64,000 nucleotides of DNA, taken from contig JAUPFP010000046.1 in the NCBI GenBank assembly GCA_036925085.1, positions 193,501-257,500 on the forward strand. Reading direction: 5' to 3'. Within the stretch, counting starts at the first letter, position 1; every line of letters starts with the position of its first letter. Of this stretch, positions 24,974-36,661 are shown in pieces. The notes under the pieces were generated by a model. That model had not been told where the DNA came from. It was given only the letters and a program-made list of their open reading frames with translations, and ran no database searches. Source of the stretch: Brachycybe producta. Taxonomy: Eukaryota > Arthropoda > Diplopoda > Playtdesmida > Andrognathidae. A program made the translations under genes and the position numbers.

Positions 24974-25460
24974 GAGAGATAACTTTAAAAGATACGTTTA
25001 CACACACACTTAGATTAATGAGGTTTAAAGTTGACCGACCATTTTTCTAACCCTATATGAAAAACCAACGAACTGACCAAAATATAAAAGTTGACCTGAC
25101 AACATTAAATCACTGAAGATGTTGTTTGTTCTTTCTACTCTACAAGAAACAACATTAACACAATAGAAATAGAGAGAGAGAGAAAGAGGAAATTAAGAAA
25201 ACAAAATTTAAGATATAATTTATAGGCTTCAGTTTTAACAAAACACTAAAAATGAATCAACCTCAAAGGACAAAAGAGGAGAGAGGTCAGATTAAGAGGT
25301 CACACACCCATTAAATCCAATCCACCCCCACCCCCTAGCCAGGGTTCAGCCTTCCGAAAGAAATAATCGATATCGATAAGTTACATATCGATTTTCATAG
25401 GCACCATTTTTCCCTCCTGAGGGAGACTCAGGACTAAAAAAAAAAGATCCAATTACAGGG
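24640..25460. other. AT-rich stretch with CT and GA microsatellites
   Basis: CT tract at 24940-24970 and AGAG near 25170. No exon supported. Confidence 0.4.
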
Positions 25461-25666
25461 ACATGCAGTTAGAAATCGGGGAGAACTTCAGTTGGCTCCG
25501 CCCTTGTTATGACGACCGGCAACTTCTAATTGCTTTGTTTTGTGGTTCGACGTTGAAAAGGGCGGAGCATGTGACGTCAGACTACACAACAAACCTATTA
25601 GAAGTTGCCGGTCGTCATAACAAGGGCGGAGCCAACTGAAGTTATCCCCGATTTCTAACTGCCTGT
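25461..25666. mobile_element. ACAGGC-family MITE, copy 11
   Basis: Exact 9-bp duplication ATTACAGGG (25452-25460, 25667-25675). Outer arms like copy 1. Confidence 0.9.
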
Positions 25667-25711
25667 ATTACAGGGTGAGGTTAGGTCCAGGAACAAAAAG
25701 AGACCAATCCT

Positions 25712-25917
25712 ACAGGCAATTAGAAAACGGGATGAACAGAAGTTGGCTCCGCCCTTTTTATGACTACCGGCAACTTCTAATTGGTTTGTTGTGTGGTTCG
25801 ACGTTGAAAAGGGCGGAGCATATGACGTCAGACTACATAACCAGCCAATTAGAAGTTGCCGGTAGTCATAACAAGGGCGGAGCCAACTGAAGTTCTGACC
25901 GATTTCTAACTGCCTGT
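25712..25917. mobile_element. ACAGGC-family MITE, copy 12 (chimeric arms)
   Basis: The left outer arm is of the AAACGGGATGAACAGAAG type. The right outer arm is of the CTGAAGTTCTGACCG type seen in copy 1. The inner arms pair perfectly (GACTACCGGCAAC), but the flanks ACCAATCCT and CACTCAGAA do not match. Confidence 0.85.
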
Positions 25918-26164
25918 CACTCAGAATGCATTGCACTCAACAGCTCCATTGACGCTCTTCCGGTTCATTTGCGAAGGAGGTATGGAAACTCACTGGGGGG
26001 AGGGGGTCTGTAATCGTATTTCTAGTATATTTACACCTAATGTACTATTCTAGTTTATAAAAAAATCTTTTCTCAAAGTTACTTCTCAAATCTTTGAATC
26101 GGATCTTTGAAAATGTGTTGTGTTTTGTATTAAACCCGTGTATTACCACGTGTTATTTTTAGAG

Positions 26165-26465
26165 ATTCTCTCTTTATCTCTCAGTCTATCTGACTTTCTA
26201 TCTCTCTCTCTACACCTCTCTGTCTATAACTATCCATCTCTCTCTCTAGCTATCTCTTTCTATGTCTATAACTATCCATCTCTCTCTCCCTCTCTAGCTA
26301 TCCATCTCTCTCTCTAGCTATCTCTCTCTCCCTCTCTAGCTATCTCTCTCTCTCTCTCTAGCTATCTCTTTCTATGTCTATAACTATCCATCTCTCTCTC
26401 TCTCTCTAGCTATCTCTCTCCCTCTCTAGCTATCTCTCTCTCTCTCTCTAGCTATCTCTCAGTGA
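26165..26465. repeat. CT-rich microsatellite with CTAGCTATCTCT units
   Basis: Alternating CT tracts, CTAGCTAT and CTATAACTATCCAT. Confidence 0.9.
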
Positions 26466-27210
26466 AATGCTCATTTGTTATGTGTGTCAAAGTCGTAAAA
26501 AGGTACATTTACCACAGCCGAGCTTTTAATGCTTGACTATCAGTCATTTTCACTCTTCTCAAATGCAAGCCTTCAGCTTGAATAAAGCGCTCAGCTCCAC
26601 CCTCAATTCCGCCTCCATCTCTCCCATTCAACCCTATCTTCACCCCCAATCCCAATCCCTAATCTCAAATCCCCCCCCTCCATCACTTTCAACATTCAAA
26701 AAGTAAACTCAAAAGCCAGAAAGAGAGGAAAAAGTGACAAAAAATCAAAATGGAAACTTATCACTTGAAGTTCAACTTGAACTCTCTGATCAGGGGTTCA
26801 ATCAAAGAAAGAACCACTTAGACCCATAAGCATAATATTAAGTTTCATAAAGAGGAGATATTTATCAAAATAAACGTTTTATGACAAGTTGGATTTTAGT
26901 CTATTTTTCACTTTTCGTTTTAAAATGTTTTATAAAACAGCTGATTTTCAAACTGTGGTTATTTATTCAGTTTTAGAAGAAAAATTCATAAAAAACTAGA
27001 AGCGTAATTGAATCGCTAAATCTTTAATAATCACTAAATCGTTCAAAATAAACTTTTCATATACAATTATTAAAAAAAAACTGACATAAAAAGCTTAATT
27101 TTTATTTACTAGCTTCAGAATATCTTTGTCATAAAACGTTTATTTTGAAATATATCTTCATGAAATTACCTTTTAAATAATAACTTTACACTTTCTAGTT
27201 TGTAACAGAC

Positions 27211-28040
27211 AACTGAAATGTAAAACTCACATGTTTAAGTCACCCTGTATATAAATATATGTATTTCGAAAAACCTATTGTAAAGATAAGACTAGAAAAT
27301 CCCTCTACCCACCCCTCCCTCTCTCTCTCTTTCTCTCTCTTTCCCTTCTTACGGAAACCCCTTTAGCCTCCTCCCCTTTACAACAGACTCAGTAGGCCTA
27401 CTTTTTTTTATATTCTTCATAAAAATATCTTCAGACAAAAAAATGAGCTTTATCATCACTTCTCAAACTAATAAAAAATCCCATAGACAAACACACAAAA
27501 AAGCGTTTTAACAATTCTGAGGCTAAAAAACGACCCTCCCATCTCAACCCCCCCCCCCCCCTAGTCCCATTTCAGACCCGACCCCTCACCTCACCCCCTT
27601 AGCTGCATTTTATCCCACTTCCCCTTAGAACTCACAAATTACATGTAACAATAGCACCACCTTCAGTTCCTGTTTTAGCGTTCACTAGAGACACCTGGTG
27701 GCACTTTACTTTACCAATTCGCTTCTCTAGTGGGGTTTACTGGTCCTTCAGACATCGGCCTTTCATCAACAAGAGGGACGGGCCAAATAAAACATGGAAA
27801 TATTAATACAGAAAAATTTACAATGATAATTATTAAAATATTTTATAATTTACAATCATAAAATATATTGTAAAATTTAAAATTAATTTTTAAAACCGTT
27901 TTTTTCTCGTAATCACGTCATTTTTAGAATTAATTAAAAAATTACAAATTGAATTTACATAACATTAAAAAAGGACTAAGGAGTATGGGCTCTATGGAAC
28001 GGTTTGGACCAGGGCATTGCGCATATCTCTTGTTATGACT
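27211..28040. other. AT-rich sequence without recognised genes
   Basis: C run at 27548-27561; otherwise unique. Confidence 0.4.
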
Positions 28041-28326
28041 AGGGCTCGGATTTTTATGCAAAATTTCAAGCAAACGTTTCTCAATCTGTGGGCCAAATGA
28101 TCAAGTACGAAGTAACAATTATGGGTTTTCTAATAAAAAAAACACTCGTTAGAGGCTAGAACTATAGTTGACAACTGATAGTAAATAGACATCTAGCCTC
28201 TAACCAGCCTTTTTGATTAAAAAAAACATAGTTGCAATTGCTGTAATAATGATGATGATTATTAGTGGCAATTGGGCCACAAATTGAGAAACGTTTGCTT
28301 GAAATTTTGCATAAAAATCCGAACCC
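28041..28326. mobile_element. GGGCTCGGATTTTTATGC element, TA-flanked, compact copy
   Basis: TA at 28039-28040 and 28327-28328. The inner foldback GTTAGAGGCTAG / CTAGCCTCTAAC matches 21690-21760, 50775-50805 and 51720-51785; similar short foldbacks are at 29607-29652 and 39405-39480. Confidence 0.8.
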
Positions 28327-29442
28327 TAGCTAACTTATGACTTAACTTATAACTTATCAGTACGTTTTTAAACTAACCGGTTGACTCAACAAGACGTATT
28401 TGGTATAAAGAAACGCGAGGAGGAAAAACGTCCATAATTTAAGGCCATAAAAAAAATAAGACATAAAAAATGACCCCATTTTCAGGGACAATAAAAGTCA
28501 CTTTCTACTTTTTTAGTTGGATGGAAAAAGATTAAAAAAGGACCCAAAAAGAACCACAAAAAAAACCGGACAAAACAATTGGATTTCTTTCTCCTCCATT
28601 GAGAAGAATGAAAATCCAATCAAAGCAAAATGTGAATGTTATTAATTAGTTTCAATTAAAAGAATTAAATTCTAAAATTAAGTGAACGTTTTGTGTAATT
28701 AGAACAAACAGCAAAACGTTAAATAATAGAAAAGTAGACAAGACTAAAACCAAATTCAAGTAACAACCTTAATTACCTTAAATGCCATTTTCAGCCCCGT
28801 CTAAGCAGGCAATCACTGATAACACTCTTTTCTAGTCTCAACAAAATTTTAAAATGTTTCCATGAACCGGTTATTTTCGAACTTTTGGTTATTTTTTTTA
28901 AGTTTTAGAAGCTGTGGTTAGAAACTAGAAGGTTAGCTCAATCACTTAGAGGTATTTTCGCGTTTGATATCTTTCAAAGTGAACTTTTTATTTAAACAAA
29001 AATTATTTTGAAAAATATTAAACACTGAAAATACCATTAGGTTTTGGGCTATTACTCTTCTAGTTTTTAAAATCCCTTTCTAGTTATTTTTTTTCATTTT
29101 ATGCCTAAAAGACAAAATAATCACAGCTCCAAAAATCAACTCTTCATAAAACCATATTAATTCATTTCTCTTTACTCTTCTAGTCTAAAATAAACTTTGT
29201 TTCTTTTTTAGAAACAAAGTTTATTATAGACTAGAAGAGTAAAGAGAAGTCATAACTTTTTGTTATGAAGCTCCATCCACATCAAAAGTACAAATCCTAA
29301 AAAGTCAAAATTTTACTTCTTAACAAAATGGCCGCCAAAAAAACTTTTAAAGAAACAAATATCACATTTTTTATTATCTTTTGAGTAAAAGAAATATTCC
29401 TTCAACTTAAACCCGATCCCCTAAAAGAAAATCAGATTCGTT
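28327..29442. other. 3' flank of URM1 with repeat relics
   Basis: Contains a CTAGAAG hairpin at about 28912-29080 and a near-perfect hairpin at about 29168-29246 (TTTACTCTTCTAGTCTA / TAGACTAGAAGAGTAAA). No other gene seen. Confidence 0.45.
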
Positions 29443-32091
29443 TTAACCTCCATGAAGAGTGGATATGAAAAGAATACGATCGCCATCTTGAATTTCGTAA
29501 TCCAACTCCCCCTGGTGGAGCAAAAAAACAATGTTGTAATTGAAGATTAAAACAGAAATTACTAGTTAAATAAAACAATTAAATCTCTTTCAAATTAAAA
29601 AAATAAGACTGGTTAGAGGCTACAATTTTCTTATCTCTAGCCTCTAAACAGTCAATTTCAATTTTGAAAGAGCTTTAATTGTGGTTTCTTTGCAAATTAC
29701 AAAGTTAAAATAAGTCATTTAAGGTTTAGAAATTAAATTAACAGTGAGGGGAGTTGGATCAGTACAAATGATGAGAGCCTTAAGGCGCTCCAATCAAAAG
29801 ACAAAACACATCCGAAAAGAAAAAAGACCAAAAAGAAACCTTTCAAAAGATAAGAAAATCCAAGAAATAAAGCAAAAGAGAGACTTTTGGTTGGGACTTT
29901 TTTTATTAAAGGAAAACACACCCCCCCTTAGATGAGAGAACAGGAAACAGAACCGGAAGTAAGTCAGTTGCTAGGATTACAGTTTCCTCCTCCCCCTTCT
30001 TCTTCTTCTTACCCCACTAGGTGGTCAATAAAGTCAACTCAGAAAAAAGGAAATACCATTACAAGAAGAAAAATGTCTCAAGTCTCATTTCGCCGCCATT
30101 TTATATGAAGAGAGAGACTATTTTTCTAACATTATGGAGGGCCACAAATGGCCCTTTGTGGCCTTTATAAGTTGAGAATGCGTTTAGAGGATGAAAAAAA
30201 GCAACCAAACAAAACGGCGGCAAAGTGGAATATGTACCATTTGGATCTCAAATAACCCAAGTACAAATTATTGTAAAAGACCCCAGATTTATGTGCCCCA
30301 CCTCCCCCTCGAACCACCTCTTCCCCTCCCCCAAACACACACAATCATCTCAGGAATAAAAAAATAAGGTGGATTCCATGTGAAATAACACAGATGTTGG
30401 ATCCACTTTATTTATATTTACTATTTGACTTTTTTTTTCTTCTACTTTTTAAGCTTTTATGTCAATTTCAGTCCCGTTCTTAGATCCACTTTTATTTAAT
30501 CTCAGCATCTCAGTTACAAATCCACACAAACACAAAACGGTAAAAGTCGGTAATCAACATGAGGGCAAAAATACCCTTAACTACTATCAAAATGGAGGTG
30601 GCACGCGAGCCACAAGTAGGCTCCTTTTTTTGGGACAAAACTGAAGGAACATATATATGGCCAAAGTAATCGGTTTATTCACCGGTTTTTTTGTAAATGA
30701 TTAAAGAAATTTTTCTTAATTTTTATGAAATTCCATTTTTTTTTCTCTTTTAAATTCCTCAAATTCCATACAAAACCGGAAATAGTACGAAATACAATTT
30801 GTAACAAAAAAAATGTTCGCTTCAAAATTATCTTTTCTGAATTAAATAACTAATTATCAATTTGCTTCTTTAATTAAAAACATCACTCCCACTCGCAACC
30901 CCCTCCTACAACCAACGATGTAATTATAATTTGAATATATAAGAAATAGTGGAAAAAGCGCCCTCTACTGTATAAATTATAAACTTAAAATATAATACTA
31001 ATCAAAGTAAACTCACCAGTAATTCCCAGTCCGTCTCGTTCACCAAAACAAGAATTCCCGGACGCCTGAAACCGGAAATTAAATAAGACTGTTAATTAAA
31101 TTAATATTTCAAGATGTTTTTTTTTTAATTATAAACAACAGATTTTCAAACTTAGGAAGAAAATTAACAGAAACTAGAAAGTGTTTTAGAAACTAGAAGG
31201 ATAGATCTTTCAAAATAAACTTTTTTTTAGACAAAACTTAAAAAAAATATCGTCTACTTTAAAGTTGAGTCATTTTCAAACTCTTGACTTAAAAAGCTTA
31301 TTTTGAAAGATATCAAAAATTAAAATACCCTTTATGTGATTGAGCTACCCTTCTAGTTTTTAAGTTTGTAAAACGCCGTTTACAAAATAAAGATTAAAAA
31401 AAAAAAGTTAGTGGCGCCATCTATCGATAATCGGGATCAGTTATAAAATGGCGGGAATTTTCAATTACTTCACACAGCGCCACCTATTGGTGGTTAAAAT
31501 CATCACTTACACAGTTTCTCCTTGAAGAAACAATTCTGGTCGTTCTTTTAACAAGTTTTCTTTGATCCATATTAAAAGATTTCGAATTCTCCCTAAAATA
31601 ATTAATTAAACGAATGTAAAAGGTTGTTTATCGGGTGAAAAATGGATTGTCTTCGGATACATTTATTGGATTCACTTTGCAGAGGAGTCGTCGTCGTCGC
31701 CGACGAAGGTAGAAGAACGTCGTGTTTCTTCTGTTTGTCGAATAAAAGTTCGGCGCCACCACTTGAATTAATGAAAAGATAAACAAAACGAGTCTTAATT
31801 AGCATATTTTCTCAGTTTTATATGAATTTCTAAGCATCAAAAAGAAGAAATAACGAAAAAGAAAGAAGAGAACGTAATGAATGAAACCCGCCAAAAAAAA
31901 TATATATAAAATCGATAATAAAATCCGATTTCTTTTCGTTAAAACAACGTTCAATGTATAAAACACAACTTATCTTCACTTAAATTACATTAAAAATCAT
32001 AAATTATGCCAAAAGCAATCAACATAAACGTATTAAAATCATTTTCTTGCCTAAATTCCAAAGAAATACGAACTTCACTATCGGGCGCCAT
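29443..32091 (-). CDS. URM1: URM1, ubiquitin-related modifier 1 (5 exons)
   Basis: Exons on the minus strand: 32091-32051, 31761-31676, 31592-31511, 31065-31017, 29511-29443; phases match at every join, giving 108 residues plus stop (family about 100). Exon 1 starts [10 protein letters not shown]. The joins read through [53 protein letters not shown] and end [12 protein letters not shown], the classic URM1 C terminus with its terminal diglycine. In the family the terminal glycine is thiocarboxylated by MOCS3/Uba4, and the protein supplies sulfur for 2-thiolation of wobble uridine in cytosolic tRNAs and can be conjugated to proteins under oxidative stress. Introns are 289, 83, 445 and 1505 bases; intron 3 contains a hairpin transposon. 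Odd points: a GC donor in intron 1, and a threonine-rich stretch encoded by a GAC-type microsatellite where the family usually has a tryptophan-aspartate motif. Function by homology is firm; exon 2's end is least certain. Confidence 0.95.
32049..32050 (-). other. Non-canonical GC splice donor of URM1 intron 1
   Basis: Exon 1 ends ...GAATTTAG and the intron begins GCAAGA. No GT nearby gives the right phase, while AG|GC leaves two bases that combine with the first T of exon 2 to encode the serine before the GGAELLF segment. GC-AG introns are a known minor class with AG before the GC, as here. Confidence 0.8.
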
Positions 32092-32101
32092 CTTTGAATA
32101 A

Positions 32102-32109
32102 TGACGTCA
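32102..32109. promoter_or_regulatory. CRE-like palindrome TGACGTCA upstream of URM1
   Basis: A perfect CREB/ATF-type octamer lies 11 bases before the URM1 start codon. The start codon itself sits inside AAGATGGCGCCC, resembling YY1-type or CTCF-type core motifs. Whether either acts as a promoter element is inference from position. Confidence 0.4.
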
Positions 32110-35100
32110 CAAAAAAAAAATAAACGCACATCGATATGAATCGATGTAGTTTGTAATCGAAACGAATTCCGTTATTCAACAATTACTGTTCCATAATGAA
32201 ATCCCGTCCTTGATATGGCGAATAAGAATTGGATTCCTTTTCGGAACCGAATTCAAGGAGAAAATTTAGCTCTTGAAACTTTAACATGAATCCTCTGATC
32301 AGGGTTCCAATATAGAAAAACCCTATTTAATTGTACTTAACAAAACAAGGTTTTCTGTTTTGGAACTTTGTACCCTGTTCTAAAGGTTCAAGTCCTAAGT
32401 TTTCTTCTTGAATTCTGCCCTATAAATTATAATCGTTGAAATGACGTCACAGCTTCTCCGGCAATATTAGAGGTGTTAAAACTTTCTATTGCTAGCTGCC
32501 TGTTGTAACTCATGTACTCTTAGCTGTTCTGTTTCGCAATTTTACCGCTCGAGTGGCGCTGCATGTTATTACGGCAATTCTTGTGTCTTCTTCACATTGT
32601 ATTTTAGATGTTTCTTCTTGCGTTTTTGTCATTTCTTGGATAATTTAGCGATTAAAGTGAATTCGGTACTTAATTGATTCAATCGCTGATTAACTGGTTT
32701 GACTTTAGAAACGTGTCCAATGTAATTTATACGAAAAAAAAGTTTATTTTTCGAGTTTTATTATTGAAAACGAATAAAATAGAAAGACATGCATACTGTA
32801 TTTTTTAAAAAAACATGTTTTAAATTGTAACTTGGAGAAAAAAATGTCATTTGGAAGTATTTTATAAGCGGCTATTACATTTTAAAAGATTCAATAATTA
32901 GAAAATATGTTTCTTTTCTGTTTGTACAAAATTAAATTGTTAACGATCTCAAACGATCGAAACAAAATTAAAATAGGTGCAAATATATTTTGTGTTAATG
33001 CCAAAGTGAAAAAACGAGAAAAACTTCAGGGTTTGCAATTTTGAACATTGCCTAGTAAATGTGTAGAATTACTTGAGATTGTTTTTCACTTTGGCCTTTA
33101 ACATCTCTGGCCCTCAATAATAACAACAACAACAACAAAAAACCCAACGAAATAAAACAAGATAAAAGAAAATATCAATGAAAATTGTGATTTTGTGTTC
33201 ATGTTATTTTTTATATACCGAGAATGAGAAAAAAACAACCAAACTCGGTTAATTAATCAGAAGAAATAATTAAGAAATTGAATTGTCATCTGAGTGACTA
33301 GATCACTGGGGGAGGGGGAGTCTTGAGGTCATTTAGGGGCGGTAATTGCATTTGAAAAGGTCTCAAAAGCATTACAGATTAGAATTAACTTTATTTAAAA
33401 GTGGACGCAAACATTTATTTTATAAAAGCAATTCAAAAAGCATAATCTTGTTTTAGAAACTAGAATTGTATAATAAAAGTATTTTAGTAAATGTTAAAAT
33501 TAACTTTTTTATTAAATGAAAATTAATATTTTGAAATTTACATAAAAAATAGTAGCATTTTTTATATTAACAAAACAAATGTCAATTTTTTTTAATAAAA
33601 AACTATTAAATAAGTGACAAATTTCAACTATTAAATTTAAGAATGCATATTTTTAACTATGGAAATATGTTAAAAAAATTAACAGAATTCGTTTTCACTG
33701 ATTTTCAGACTCTAAATTAACTATAACCGAATAAATTAAATTGAAATCAATCTGAAAAATAGTAAAAACATATGTTTGAAGAGAAAATCTTAAATCGTAA
33801 TTTAATAAATTTGATTTAAATCAAGAAAAATTGATATTTTTTTCTAAAAAAAAAAGGTAACGAACTTTAGATTTGTTCTTTAAATCGCTTTTTTTAAACT
33901 TAATAAACCGTTCAACGTCCACTTTTTTCTAAAGTTGAACAACGTTAATGATGATACACAAACACACGAGAGAGGAAAAATTCGTTAATGAGATGTTCAA
34001 TTATAATAAGATTTTAGATAATTACATGAGTTTCACAGCCATTTATAAAAGCAAGTACAAATACATGCAATTTGAATGGCACCGAGAGATTTTAAATATC
34101 AGCAACAAAAACAAAAACTCAGAAATATTCCTCCTGATCCGAAATCCTAAAAAAAAAACTAATTTCCAATCTTGAGAATAAAAAATAGAATCTATTAAAA
34201 CAACCAATGGTTAGAATAATTTTTCTCGAAAGAATTCTTAAAAAGGGAGTTAATATGCAGCAAATTAGCATCCATATAATAATAATATTTACATAAAAAG
34301 ATGGCGAGAAGTGCCCCCAATTTCATTCTTTTTTTTAAAAAAAAAAAAGTAATCTACTCAATTTAAGTCATTATTGAAAGTTCTGACTTTTATAACAATT
34401 AGGTGAATATGAGGAGAGCTAAAATGAAAGCTAAAACGAGAGCTAAAACTAATTCATAATGCAATGAAATAAGACGGAAAAATCTAAATAATCACCGGTA
34501 TTAAAACTTCGTCCATTTTTTTGTTTAAAGAAAAGAATAATTTCTAAAATAAAATGTCTTCAATTAAATTTTGGACGGAACTTCACCAAAAAAAAAACAA
34601 CTAACTAATTTAACTCAAATTATATCAAATGAAAATTTACATTTTGGAGGATGAAAAACAAACGAATTTTGGCAAAATTTACTGTGAACCCTAAATAATT
34701 TCTTCCGAATATGACAACTTGTGAACAAATGAGAACACGTGGTTTGATGGTTTTACCAATCTAGGACCCAATTTCATTTCAAAGGGCCCTAAAAAAAGAC
34801 AAGAAAATATGGGGGTTTCTTTTTTTTTTTTTTTTTTGGAGATTAGAAAAATGGGCGCCATTTTTATTTTCTTTTAAGAAGAAAAATCAAAAATCTTGAA
34901 CCCAAAATTTATTACCCGTTGATTAATTCCATAATCATAACTATTAACTAAAGAGAGAAAATGGCTTCCTCTTCCTTTTTCTCTTGCAGTTTATTTTTTT
35001 TATCATTTTTTTAAAAAAATAAAAACCAGACCAGACTTAACGGCCGTATTCAAAAACGTTACTTAAAACCAAAGTTAAAACTTAAAAGTAAACTTTAAAA

Positions 35101-36661
35101 CACTCCATAGACTTACGATAAGAGTTTTTTTTTGCCTAAACTTAACTTTATTTTAAGCTACGCTTTTGAATAATGCAGGAAAGTGGGGACAAGATACGGA
35201 AAAATTTAAGTTTCGATTCGTGACCATCCCGATTAACGTTTAAAATTAAATTCGGCCGTATCCTACCGAACATTTCATTTAAAAAAAGCTAAGCCGAATC
35301 GTTGCTTTGAGGCGCAGAAACGTCATGCAAACTTTTTTTCAAAAAAACAAAACAAAAAAACATTAAAATTATTTAGAAAACTAGAATGAGTAAAAAAAAA
35401 TAATGGCGATCTTAAAAAATAAACCATTTTTTTAAAATTCCATTTGAAAATGATCTACTTTTAGGTTTTTTTCTTCTATATTTTTACGAAAATTGTTTTC
35501 GCCTTTTTTTAAACCGTCATAAAAAGCATATTTTGAAAGATATCATGATTTAAAAAAAACTTAACATTATCAGGAAAAATGTTTTCCGTAAAATCTCTTA
35601 ACTCGACTGCAAAATGTAGTCGGCTCGTCGCCCAAAACCGACCACAATCCGAGTCGACTTTTTATTTGCAAGTTCACTCACAACAACACTAGAGGACCAC
35701 ACATTCCATTCACCGCCTACAGTCGACACAAAGTCGCCCACAATCAGTTTTAGACGGCAAACCGATTTCATTTTGCAGTCGAACTCAACCACTCGAAAGT
35801 GGGTTCGTGTGAAAAACGGGTCTAAAAAAAAGCTTAGCTTTATTTTAAAATGAACGTTGAAGAAATATTCAAAATAATCTCAGAAACTTAAAAAAAAAAA
35901 TTAAGTCTGGTCTTGGCTTCATTTTTTAAAAAAAAATCCCAGTCTTTCTTTCTATAAGTTTCGATGAAAAATTATCAAAATGAGCAAAAAAAAAACATAA
36001 AACATACAACCCGAAAAAAAGCAAATGCCGCTCCGCTAAAAAGCGACGAAACAACACAATTATCATCGTGTATATTATTATATACCTGCGGTAAGATATA
36101 TATTGTATATAAGCACAGGTAAACAAACGCACGGGCCGATACACGAGCACACGTGCGAGCAAAAAAATATATATATATATATATGAAAGCGACTATCGAA
36201 GTAGAAGAAGAAGAAAAGAAAAAAATCACACAATTACACGAAAAAAAACGAACGAAGACAACACAGACGAACGAACGAAGATGTAAATCGTCAAAAATGT
36301 ACGAAGAGATTAATGGAAAATGAGATTTAAGAGAAAGAGAGAGAGCTTAATTTGAGATAACGATTAATTATAAGATGGAGTGTCGAAAGAGATTTACTTA
36401 AAAAGTCTCTCTCTCGGAATCGAGAAAAAAAACCAGCAAAAAAAATATGGGCCGCTTTAATTTGGCAACATAAAAGGAAGGTACGGGGTTTCATCAGGAG
36501 AGAAGAGGGAAGAGAAAATTTGGCCACCGACAAAAAAAAATATATCATCTGAAGATCAATCGTGGAATGGAAGGAAGGAAAGAAAGGAAGGAATGAGTCG
36601 AGTCGGGAAGCGAGTCGTGATTTTTTCTATGGAGTTCAAACCTTTTTTTTTTTGGTTTCTT
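32110..36661. other. AT-rich intergenic region between URM1 and the ligase 3' end
   Basis: A TGACGTCA occurs near 32442. 35595-35825 is an element with AAAATGTAGTCGG / CATTTTGCAGTCG inversions related to 22201-23022. An AT-biased 75-codon frame at 33948-34175 lacks any family signature. The ligase 3' UTR and polyadenylation site should lie just below 36662 but cannot be pinned. Confidence 0.45.

Noticed and set aside
26000-26040. Possible first exon ending GAGGTATGG after a CTTCCGG motif near 25958
   Set aside because: A single donor-like site next to a MITE, with no partner exon, is insufficient.
33948-34175. 75-codon frame
   Set aside because: AT-biased, no splice context and no motif; not distinguishable from chance.
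1-36661. Autonomous transposase or retrotransposon
   Set aside because: No DDE, reverse transcriptase or LTR signature was recognised; all mobile elements seen are non-coding inverted-repeat types.
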